Shown: in pieces, positions 12,447 through 24,900 of the stretch
Layout: the number at the start of each line of letters is the position of its first letter
Position numbering within the stretch: position 1 is the stretch's first letter
Position numbers and translations under genes: made by a program
The notes under the pieces: model-generated
What the model saw: the letters and a program-made list of their open reading frames with translations, nothing else
Told to the model about the DNA's origin: nothing
The model's database searches: none
Source of the DNA: Brachypterus glaber
Lineage: Eukaryota; Arthropoda; Insecta; Coleoptera; Kateretidae
Assembly: GCA_958510825.1 (NCBI GenBank)
Contig: OY294046.1
Span: 50,573,794 to 50,637,793 of the forward strand
Direction of reading: 5' to 3'
DNA: 64,000 nt

Positions 12447-15400
12447 ACCGTAATTAATACGTTCACTGCCAACGGCTAGTTTTGACAGCGGAGCAATGGG
12501 TATGGGCAAGGGAAAAATAGAAAGAATTGATTAATGTTGTTAGGGGCGCCAGTTACTTTAGCTTTTACTCCTTTAGGTAAGTAACAACCTAGTGTAAATA
12601 CTTAAGCTTTTCAGTTTGAGAAAATATAACCCTTAAATAAAATAAGATAATTCATTTGAGAAATTTATTATAAATAAACTTAATGAAAGCACATCAAGTA
12701 ATGTATTAATATATATAAAAAATATGTGTAATTATATTAAGATATAATTAAAGAAATCTTAATAAAAATTACTAAATTCAGAAATCATTCGACTTAAATG
12801 TATAAAGAAAACATGAAGTTCAGCAAGCACCAAGAAATGTATGTAAACAACAATCATTTCTTGCAGTGTATAAAAGTCATGCTTAAATTAGAAATCATTT
12901 AATCAAAAGTATGATATTTAATAATTAATAAATGAGATTAAATGTTTTTAAAAAAAATAAGTACCTAAAAATGAACAAAAGCCAGAAGGGCATATAGTAT
13001 TAATCAATACTATATCAGATCTGATAAAGTTTACAGTTATAAGAATATTGAAATAAAAGAATTTAAAAATATGAAATATTGCTTTCAAAAGTTTTCAGAA
13101 TGAGTACTTAGCTGGTTTCTGCAAAATCCATGAGGTATGAATTCCATTGTCTCCATCTGTGCAAGTCTCCCCTATGTTGATGAATTCATTTCTCAAATGA
13201 AAGAAGAAAAAAATAAGCTGTCCCATCTACTTTGGAAAAATTATCTTCCAGGATAAAATGTACGATTGAAAATGTTGTCCGGGATTAAATATGCTTTTGA
13301 AAATTATGTCCAATATAAAATTGTCTGCTAGACGGTCATATAGAATTTATCTATGCCGAAAAATACAGAACCATGTTCCAACAGAACATCACTCCATGCG
13401 GAGAACTTGTATATCAAATATACCAAAATAAACTTCAACCCAAATTAATGTAATTCCATATTAATGGTATAGAAATGGTGAGTAATTAATGGTCTAGTGA
13501 TTGTGCTTAATTAATGGTAATAATAATGGTGCTAAAACAATAATTATATGTCAGAAATATTCTAAGAAACAGAAAAACTTAACTTACGTCTCATTCTAAG
13601 TCTTCGATGCGTAATTGTATAAAATATCAGTTATAATATCTTCCGCATTGTTTAAATATTCATTTTCACTAACTTTAAATAAAAATACATGAAGGATTAC
13701 TTCGATGATTACAGAAAATAAACACTCGTCAAAATGAGACCACCATTGTACAGAGTTCATCAAGAAAGAGCGAAAATCGACCTTATCAACCGGTATGAAC
13801 CCTTCAGGTGAATAAAATCCTATTTCTGAACTATTAGCGACATCTATGCAAGTCATTATCAACTACAGTTTTACCGTATAGGATTCCTAATAAATCCGTA
13901 TTAGTGATGATAGATATCTAACCTCAAAATATCACTCTAAGAAACAAATATAAACAATACTTATTGTTTATCAGCAAAACTAATAAAAATACGAACAGAA
14001 TACTAAGTGTCCTGTGAACTAAGTATAAACAAAATACTGAATCTAAGTGAGCAGTTCCAGCAAACTATTTTCAACAAATTCTGGATTATCCCGAAGGGAT
14101 AATCATACACAACTTTCCACAAGAGAGACAAGCTACAGGTGAAAGCCAGTGAAATCCAACCCTCAATAGACTCTGAAACATATAAAAACCAGGTAAGTCC
14201 ATAGACAAATGCACTATAGAGAAATAAGTCATATGATTCTTTATTATTAAAAATCATATTCTAATTATGTTTTCTTTATGTTATTTTCAGGTAGAACTAT
14301 GGAATAGAGACTCATATGGTTAGAATTCAGTTCCTGCTACAAAATAGTCCCAGATACAAAACAGCTCTGTACGTACGTAACTATTTATATACAAAATAAA
14401 CATAAATTATAACGTAAGTAAACGAATAGTTTAATTAACCCTTGCTATATTACAAAGTGACGATTTATGTCGTTACACATGCCCCCTCCAAAAATAATAA
14501 AAATATTTAATATACAAAAAATATTTTTATACCAAACTCTATAACTATTTAACTTAAATAGCTAAAATATATACTATATTTTATTTAATAAATCAACAAA
14601 AAATACAATACTTTTTGTAAATCATTTGAAATACTACTTGATAATTAACAATAGCTAAGCTTGATAACTACGTGTATCATCCGCCTACTCTTATGTAGAA
14701 CATAATTTTGGGACTTTATCGGTGTGTGTCATAAACAGGTAATTGTCATAATCAGGTAATTGTCATAATCAGGTAATTGTCATAATTAATTTTGTTTTTC
14801 TTTTTAGCTAAGTTTTATCAAGATAAAAAAATAGAAATAAGACTTGACTACGCGCATCAGAATCCTCTTCTACAAAAAATATATTTATATATTTTTTTTA
14901 CTATATACAAAAGTTTTGGGTACCCTTTAAATATTTTCAATACATTGATATTTTTTTTAAATATCATTCCGAATGATACTAAGAATATATTCTTATTTAA
15001 TAAAATCTAGCCAACTGAAATGTCACTATTCGATCCAAAATATTTTTTTAGATCTTTAACATGCCAGTCGCCTCTATGACCATCTGCATTTTCCAAAATA
15101 TACACTAACTTTGACTTTTTCGCAACAACTTTGCAAAGTATGTACTTTGGAGCAAGTTTTGCAGCAAAACTTTTACTAGCATCTGAGAGTACTTTGTTTC
15201 GTCTCCAAACTTTTTCACCTATATCAAAATTTACTTCACGCTTGCGCAAATCATAAGTACGCTTATTACGTTCATAAGCTTCATGTAAATATTTCTTTAC
15301 ATCAACAAAAATCTCTTTAAGATTTCCCAAATCTTGGCTATACGAGTCTCTGTCACAAGGTTCTAATTTAACACCATCAGTTGATGTCATTTTGCCATAA

Positions 15401-18400
15401 TAAGTTCCTGTGATAGGTACATTCCTCCCAAAACTAAGAAATGCCGGCGTATACCCCGTAACTTCATTTACAGACGTTCGTAAAGCTAGACCTATTTTTG
15501 CTAAATTTTTACCATTTTTGCAGTCAAAAATCGAATTTCCATTTTATCTAAATCGTCCATTTTGAATATTTATTTTTCAAAATTAACTTTAATTTACTCA
15601 AAATATTTATTTTAATAATAAAATATTTATACTGTACCACAAATTATTTTTTTTTGTGTATACTGCTCAACAAAGTTTTTGCATAGTTTGGAAAATTTCC
15701 CAAATATGTCAAAAAAAATACTAAATTATTATTTATCTCAATTGGACAAATTAATAATTATAAATAGTCTCCAAAACTACAAAATTAGCTAATATTTATT
15801 CATATCCTTCGCATAAATAAATACCCTATTATCCATTTATTTCTATTGAATAAACGATAATTTCTAGAAAAACTGAACCCACGCCAAAATTTCTCTATTC
15901 CATGTTATTCCATAAAATTCAGAAAAAACATAAAAAACACATATCTGATATATCTTATCAGATTAACTCTAATTTGACTTAATTTTCAACAAAAAATATT
16001 TTATTCAACAGTTATATGTAGTTTTTCTCAAAATGAACTTTAAGTTACACTGAAAAAAAATAAGCTTTAGATTTTTATAAAAAATACACTGAGAAAAATG
16101 GAGTAAAATTAAAAAAAAACAAGTGTTCTATCTATCCAAATACCACGTTCTTGGGCGCCAATATTAGTGTACCGTAATTAATACGTTCACTGCCAACGGC
16201 TAGTTTTGACAGCGGAGCAATGGGTATGGGCAAGGGAAAAATAGAAAGAATTGATTAATGTTGTTAGGGGCGCCAGTTACTTTAGCTTTTACTCCTTTAG
16301 GTAAGTAACAACCTAGTGTAAATACTTAAGCTTTTCAGTTTGAGAAAATATAACCCTTAAATAAAATAAGATAATTCATTTGAGAAATTTATTATAAATA
16401 AACTTAATGAAAGCACATCAAGTAATGTATTAATATATATAAAAAATATGTGTAATTATATTAAGATATAATTAAAGAAATCTTAATAAAAATTACTAAA
16501 TTCAGAAATCATTCGACTTAAATGTATAAAGAAAACATGAAGTTCAGCAAGCACCAAGAAATGTATGTAAACAACAATCATTTCTTGCAGTGTATAAAAG
16601 TCATGCTTAAATTAGAAATCATTTAATCAAAAGTATGATATTTAATAATTAATAAATGAGATTAAATGTTTTTAAAAAAAATAAGTACCTAAAAATGAAC
16701 AAAAGCCAGAAGGGCATATAGTATTAATCAATACTATATCAGATCTGATAAAGTTTACAGTTATAAGAATATTGAAATAAAAGAATTTAAAAATATGAAA
16801 TATTGCTTTCAAAAGTTTTCAGAATGAGTACTTAGCTGGTTTCTGCAAAATCCATGAGGTATGAATTCCATTGTCTCCATCTGTGCAAGTCTCCCCTATG
16901 TTGATGAATTCATTTCTCAAATGAAAGAAGAAAAAAATAAGCTGTCCCATCTACTTTGGAAAAATTATCTTCCAGGATAAAATGTACGATTGAAAATGTT
17001 GTCCGGGATTAAATATGCTTTTGAAAATTATGTCCAATATAAAATTGTCTGCTAGACGGTCATATAGAATTTATCTATGCCGAAAAATACAGAACCATGT
17101 TCCAACAGAACATCACTCCATGCGGAGAACTTGTATATCAAATATACCAAAATAAACTTCAACCCAAATTAATGTAATTCCATATTAATGGTATAGAAAT
17201 GGTGAGTAATTAATGGTCTAGTGATTGTGCTTAATTAATGGTAATAATAATGGTGCTAAAACAATAATTATATGTCAGAAATATTCTAAGAAACAGAAAA
17301 ACTTAACTTACGTCTCATTCTAAGTCTTCGATGCGTAATTGTATAAAATATCAGTTATAATATCTTCCGCATTGTTTAAATATTCATTTTCACTAACTTT
17401 AAATAAAAATACATGAAGGATTACTTCGATGATTACAGAAAATAAACACTCGTCAAAATGAGACCACCATTGTACAGAGTTCATCAAGAAAGAGCGAAAA
17501 TCGACCTTATCAACCGGTATGAACCCTTCAGGTGAATAAAATCCTATTTCTGAACTATTAGCGACATCTATGCAAGTCATTATCAACTACAGTTTTACCG
17601 TATAGGATTCCTAATAAATCCGTATTAGTGATGATAGATATCTAACCTCAAAATATCACTCTAAGAAACAAATATAAACAATACTTATTGTTTATCAGCA
17701 AAACTAATAAAAATACGAACAGAATACTAAGTGTCCTGTGAACTAAGTATAAACAAAATACTGAATCTAAGTGAGCAGTTCCAGCAAACTATTTTCAACA
17801 AATTCTGGATTATCCCGAAGGGATAATCATACACAACTTTCCACAAGAGAGACAAGCTACAGGTGAAAGCCAGTGAAATCCAACCCTCAATAGACTCTGA
17901 AACATATAAAAACCAGGTAAGTCCATAGACAAATGCACTATAGAGAAATAAGTCATATGATTCTTTATTATTAAAAATCATATTCTAATTATGTTTTCTT
18001 TATGTTATTTTCAGGTAGAACTATGGAATAGAGACTCATATGGTTAGAATTCAGTTCCTGCTACAAAATAGTCCCAGATACAAAACAGCTCTGTACGTAC
18101 GTAACTATTTATATACAAAATAAACATAAATTATAACGTAAGTAAACGAATAGTTTAATTAACCCTTGCTATATTACAAAGTGACGATTTATGTCGTTAC
18201 AATATATATACATAGTATGGGACCCGTATATGCATACCCATAAATTCTTAATGGATTTTTTTAATAATAAAGTTGTAAATGGGTCGGGAACTTTGGATCA
18301 CCCGGTACAATAAAAAACGGCAGACTAACATCTCTACTCTAAATTTCTCTACTCCCTAACATCCCTACTCCACAACAACTCTACTCCGTAACATCTCTAC

Positions 18401-21400
18401 TCCATAACATCTCTACTCCGTAACAACTCTACTCCACACTATAAGGACTTTATTAGCCACTTAATAATAAATGAGCAGTTCAAAGAACAAAAATCTTCTT
18501 CTTCTAGATTATTTTATTTTTTTCGTAGAAAACGTTTATCTTTAAATTCAAATCTAGAACAATCATAAATGAATTATTCTAAAAGCCACAATGACCGCGT
18601 ACTCTTAATATGCACTAATAAGTAAGTAATTAATAAATTATATTCATATTTGACAGTGACTTAGCATGACAAATATTCATTTGAGTTGAGACAAGTGGCT
18701 AATCGAGTATATAGTGCGGAGTAGAGTTGTTACGGAGTACAGATGTTATGGAGTAGAGATGTTACGGAGTAGAGTTTTTGTGGAGTAGGGATGTTATGGA
18801 GTAGGGATGTTAGGGAGTAGAGAAATTTAGAGTAGAGATGTTAGTCTGCCTAAAAAACATTCAAAATATTTTTTAAAACATTTTTATTCTAATTTTTGTA
18901 CTTTTATGTTTTTTTTTTGTTTTTCTAATGGACTACAGAAAACATTGTTCTGTTGGCTATATATTTTGTACTTATTCAAACCTTTTTCACATTTAGAAAA
19001 TAACAGAAAAGTAAAAATGATAAAATAAAATTTATTTTTCTATTTTTCTTCATAGTCACTAAATTATCTACGTCAATTTCAGCGATCCATTTAAATTTAA
19101 GTGTCCTATATTTGAAATAAAATAAACATTTATTTAAAAACTTTTAACACTGAGTTAATTTTAATATTTAACTATAAATAATTTTTACCAATGCATTAAT
19201 GAGAAAATTGACAATAACCACTTCTATTTTCGAATTTTGCATGTATTAGTCTGTAAATATCGGAACTAAAATTCTTTAGAGGAAAGTCGCCTAATTTCGG
19301 ATACCATTTACAATGTATTCAATATTTAATACTCGGTATTACTTTTTGATATTTTTTTTATATAACCAGATACAACTTATTATAGCGAACCATGATTTAT
19401 TATAAAAGCAATTTTATTACAGTTTATTTTTTCCAAAAAACACGGTTAAAAAAAATCAGCGCATTTTTGTGCATTTAAAAAAAGGCTCCTAATTTCGGAC
19501 ATATCCGAAAAAAAATTTTCAAGAGTAGATCTGGATCCCATTGCTTATGTTTCTTGTTATTCCTTCACATTTAAGACGTAATTTAATCATTAAGCGATTT
19601 TCTACGAAATACTATAGGAACTATAATTTTAGATTCCCAATTTCGAATATCTTAGTATCTTAGGTAATTTTCGTTTTTTCAAAATTGTTTATCTTAGTTT
19701 GTTGTATCATTATAAAAATAATAATTAATGGTTGGTTATCCTGAATAATAATTACCTTTCGGATATCCAAAATTGGGAATCAAATGCACAAAAATGGTCT
19801 ATCCAAAATTAGGCAACTTTCTGCTTTTTAGATTAGAAATTTGTAGAATGTTTACGTTTTCAAATTGCTTAATTATGAATAGTGGATCAACTTAACTAAC
19901 ATCATAACTTACCCAAGAAAGAATCACGAACTTTTATAACGATTATTTATAAAATAAACAAGCATAATAATGCAACTGAGCACAAAACTGCCATTTGCAA
20001 TATAAACGATTTGTGCTGCCATTTAAAGGGGAGAAGCTCTACCGTTATCATATTAAAGGACGTATTTAGTTTGACTTTTGGCTTCACATAAAAGTAGGTT
20101 TCTGTTTACCTTTGCAGACAGTATCTTAAATACACTACTATCCGAAATTTGGAAACCATCCGAAATTAGGCGCATTTCCTCTACCAACTTATCTCAAATT
20201 TCAAATAAATTAATCCGAGAATTACGAAGTTCACTGATAAAAATATACATGTATGTAAGAATATTATCAACATTAAGTAATGTGAGATTTCCAGAACATA
20301 TTCTGTATAATTTCATAATAAGTTATGTGAAATAAAACTCTACGAAACATTTTCTGTAAAAATTTATGCAAAATAAACTTATACAGGACATATTCTGTAA
20401 AAATTTACATGAAATAAAATAAAACATAATCTGTAAAAACTTTTGTAAAATTAGATTTTCCAGACCATATTCAAAATCACATAAAATTGGCAATATTCTT
20501 ACCTAGGTTATGTTCTGTGAATAAAGCGACCCAAAAATTACGTAATATATTTTGTGAAAATACATAATATATTATGTAAAACTTAAAAAATGTAGAATAA
20601 GTTATGTGAAGATTCATTATATATCGTCGGCTTACAACTAAAAGGCACTAAGTCACTTTTTTGCAAAAATGGGATTTTTATGGCACTGTAATTAATTTTT
20701 GATGATTTATGTACAGGTAAACCGAACTAACTTCTAGGTGGACTGCCAAGGGAGTTTGGACTTTACAAAACGCACCAATTTAATTTTGATTGAAATTTTA
20801 TCTGGCAATAGGCACTAAGTCACTTAGTGCACTTAGTGCGTTTTACTTGTAGATTATTTCAAATGTTTCTGCACTAAGCGACTTAGTGTTTGTTTGTTTG
20901 TTTGCCAAAACTTGCATTTTTGTAGAGTTGTTTTTCGTTTTCTTTTTGTATTTTACAAGCTAAAATTAAGTTAAAATGTGTAGTCCGGGTGCAAAAATAT
21001 TTGCTTTGTTAAAAAACAATGAAGAGCAACCAGACAAAAATAATTATTGTTTATTTGAGGTTATGTTATTATTTCTAAAAAATAATTAATTTATAAAAAT
21101 ATGATTGCTTGAACCATTTATATGATATAATATCGCGTTATTTATTTTACTGTCAAAAGCATTCAAATTTTGCTATGTTAAAGTTGATGGAATAGAGACA
21201 GAACAGAGAAACAGAACTTTACCTGTAAAATGACAGTGCTTTTTACGTGTACTTTCAATGTGCATATTAAGCAGTTTCATATAATTAATACTAATCAATT
21301 ATTCTTATTAATTTTGGAAATGTTCTTTAAACAATCAAAAAGTCCCTACCCTTCTTTTAAAAATCTAGTTTTTGAAAATTTATGTAAACATCTTGTTTTC

Positions 21401-21951
21401 TACTTTATAGTTATACATTACGTTTAATTATCATGATAATAGAAGCATTTTAACTTTAAATACTTTTTTTTATATTATTTTATTGACTTAGTGCTCTTTA
21501 CTTGTAAGCCGACGTCGTTGGCCTATAAGTAAAAGGCACTAAGTCCATGTCTTTTTTCAAATTTAGTTGAATTAAACTACTTCAATTTTTGTTTATTAAA
21601 CTGCAAATGGGACATTATTATGACCAAACATGTCATTGCGATCTGCGGTAGTTTTTTTCCAAAAACAATTATTACAAAAATTAAAAAAACAACAATGAAA
21701 GTTAAATTTGTGAATATCTCAAAACCATGTTTTTGGACTTAGTGCTCTTTACTTGTAAGCCGACGATATTATGTAAGTTTTAAAAATATAGCAATAAGTT
21801 ATGTGAAATTTTACACAACTTATTGTGTGATTGTGTAATTTTTATCTGTATTATGAAAAACTAATCTTGTAAGATATTGAGTCACGTACTAAAATCTCCC
21901 TCATGTTGATATTTTTAAAATAAGATCTCCTACCTCAAATTTTAAATAAAT

Positions 21952-21988
<37 letters not shown>

Positions 21989-24900
21989 GATTCAGTGCAG
22001 TGTATTAAATTCTTTGAGTGCTGCAAATTTTTAAAGCTAAATAAATACATCGGTAGTTTAATTAAAACAGATAAAGATAACTATAAATATTTAATTGCTT
22101 TAATGCCCAGTGGATTTATCAGTTGCACTTAAATGTTAAGAGTGGGTACCTAATAATAGTAAGCGGAATAGCATAGATATATTAAGAAATTATTTGGTAC
22201 ATGTTATAAATATAGATAAATCTTATCCCCAAGTAAAAGCGTTTGGAAGTTAGTGCCTAAAATAAATTTTAAAGTTTATATAAGTTAAACCATAAATCAG
22301 GAGATATCTTTTCTTAAAACTGCAGCTTTAGAATTTTTACTGAATAAAATTTATAGAAACGTAACAAATGCCTGAAAGTTTTCAGAAAAATCAAATAATT
22401 TATTATTATTTAACACGTTGCGGTCAAAATTCAAGAACCTTACCAAAAAAATTAACTCTAGTTTTAATTTTACCTATATGCAAAATACACATTTCTTACA
22501 TAATCCAAAAACTACCATGAATAATAAAGTTATACCATTTCTTATCAAATTAGCCCAAATTCACGTTTTAATATCATCAAAACTGAGAATTAAACCGTGT
22601 ACTGTAACGTAACCTGGGCTCATTTGCGGACCAACCGTTATAGGAACTTTTTTTTATATTTTTGGATGCAGAATCACCTCTTAAATGTTGGCATGACAGT
22701 TATTGATCACCCTGTATAACAGTCACTTTTATTTTTTTCTGTGTATTATTTTGCTGGCAGCAGTATTTTTGTGATGCATGTGGGGTTGTAGGTAAAAGTT
22801 TAATTAAAAAGGTACCATGACTGGCCCCTGGCGCATGCCATTTTTTCATAATTATGCATAAGCTGCATATTAATTAGAAGGATCCTATTTACGTAACATA
22901 TGCTTTATTTAGGAGATTTTTATCAGCAAATAGGTAGATACGTTAAAAATCATTTATTATGTACCCTTAATTTAAAGGCCTTAAAGGGTTATTTTATAAC
23001 GGCCCAATTTTAAAATAGGTTTAGATAATTCTGCTCAAATCATGAATTTTCAGTTTCAGTTGTTTTGGGTATAAGGGAGCTTTCAAGTATTACGTAACGC
23101 GCTAGGGGGGGCCTCGAAAACGTTACGCCGCGTTACAGGGGGGCGGGGGTGTCAGTAAAAATGTTACGTAACACTTAAAAAATTAAAATTGGTCAAAAAT
23201 GGCCAAATTTTGCGATACGTAATACTTGAAAGCTCCCTAATTGGGAATTAAAAAAAAGTCTAGAAATCCACAATTTTCAAAAAATTAAAAATAAAATGAA
23301 AGTAAAAATGTTTAAAACTAAAAAAAATCCAAAATTTGCACAATGAAGGTTTTTTTCCAAACTTAAATATCGAAAAGATACCCAGGTATACGAATAGTCG
23401 TAACAAAATGAAACAAAAAAATATTATAAAAACATATTTTTTTAAGAAAAATGTTGAAATTTTCAGAACAAAGTTAGTCCTACGACAATAAATAATACCT
23501 ATTGACAATAGTTGTTAAGCGAGCTAGACATTACAAAAAACAAGTTTTCACCCCCTTTTTCACCGTAAACTTCACCCCGAGCTTCACCCCGATTTTTAAC
23601 CAAAACATTCGAAAAAAAAAAGTAAAAAAAAAATATATGACTTCAAAATTAAAAAAAAATGTTTTATATTTGCAACGAGGGGTCGACCGCGTCTGAAATT
23701 TGTACAAAAGAGTTCCTTTTTGCAAAGAGTTCCTTTTTGCAAAGAGTTCCTCGGAGTTCCTCCGGAGTTCCTCGGAGTTCCTTGGGAGTTCCTCCTGCGT
23801 TCCTTAAGAGTTCCTCGGTAATTTTTGGCAAATAAGCCTTAGAAATTACCGCTGTGCAAGCACTACTGCCAATAAGGCACCCTCAAAAAAAAGCTTTGTC
23901 CCTGACGGTTTCTATCAAACTTACTTGGCGCCCCTTCAGAACAAAAAATAAATTGGCGCCCCAAAATTACCTTCACAAGAAAAAAGCTTTGTCCCTGACA
24001 AACTTGGCGCCTCTTCAACACAAAAATTAAAATTGGCGCCCCCCAAGATTGCCTTCAGGAAAAAAAGCGCTTTGTCCCTGACGGTTTCTACCAAACTTGG
24101 CGGCGCCCCTTCAGAACAGAATTGGCGTCCCAAAATTACCTTCAGGAAAAATGGCTTTTTCCCTGACGGTTTCTACCAAAGTTGGCGCCCCTTCAAACAA
24201 AAATTGGTGCCCCAAAATTACCTTCAGGAAAAAAGGCTTTGTCCCTGACGGTTTCTACCAAACTTGGCGCCCCTTCAAAAAAATCAAAAAAAAAAATTGG
24301 CGCCCAAAGGTAAGATGTTTTGTAAAGTGTTTGTAATGGCTCATCTAGTTTGAACATAAGAACGAAGGTTAATCCACACTCCACATGGGTAATAAATAAT
24401 AATTGTTTCTGACCGCGTCTGAAATTTGTACAAAAGAGTTCCTTTTTGAACAAAGAGTTCCTCCATTTTGCAAAGAGTTCCTCCATTTTGTAAAGAGTTC
24501 CTCCTTTTTGCAAAGAGTTCCTCGGAGTTCCTCGAAGTTCCTCCAGAGTTCCTCGGAGTTCCTCCTGAGTTCCTCCAGAGTTCCTCCAGAGTTCCTCCTG
24601 AGTTCCTTTGGCTTGTACAAAAGATTTCCTCGCGGTCAGCCCCTCGATTTGCAATTAGATTCTTAAAAAAATTACATCACTTTAAATATATGTATATTAT
24701 TTATCCTTGCCACAAAAACTATAGGTACATACTAAAAAATACCGCTTCTAATTTATTTAAAATACATTTTCAACTGTCCCACCTGTTAAAATAAATGACG
24801 TCATAACGCGTCATATATCGCAAATTGCGAAACCACGCGCGTTTGTAAAAAATCCTTACGTCCTTTCAAGAGTACCTCCTCGATTGTCTGTGCTCCTGGT

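Larger units (their letters stand above)
12444..18201 (-). mobile_element. Ty3/gypsy-type LTR retrotransposon, internally deleted
   Basis: Two direct 2034-bp repeats (12444-14477 and 16168-18201) start TGTACCG and end GTTACA, and I found no difference in the stretches compared. Orientation is minus. Next to the 16168 LTR the minus strand reads a primer-binding-site-like TGGCGCCCAAGAACGTGG, seven bases inside. Next to the 14477 LTR it reads a polypurine tract, GGAGGGGG. The interior is only 1690 bp. It keeps a short leader, what looks like the start of gag (ATG at 15560), and then the C-terminal part of integrase. Nearly all of gag, protease, reverse transcriptase and RNase H is missing. The flanks are ATAT on both sides, compatible with a 4-bp duplication but ambiguous in the TA tract. 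Equal LTR lengths suggest a recent insertion. Confidence 0.9.

Noticed and set aside
23676..24646. CRISPR-like arrangement of short repeats
   Set aside because: The units are contiguous, diverged and without spacers, in a eukaryotic intron.
23936..24794. Several overlapping open frames on both strands
   Set aside because: They are translations of the GAGTTCCTC and GGCGCCCC repeats of CGAGGGG element 1.
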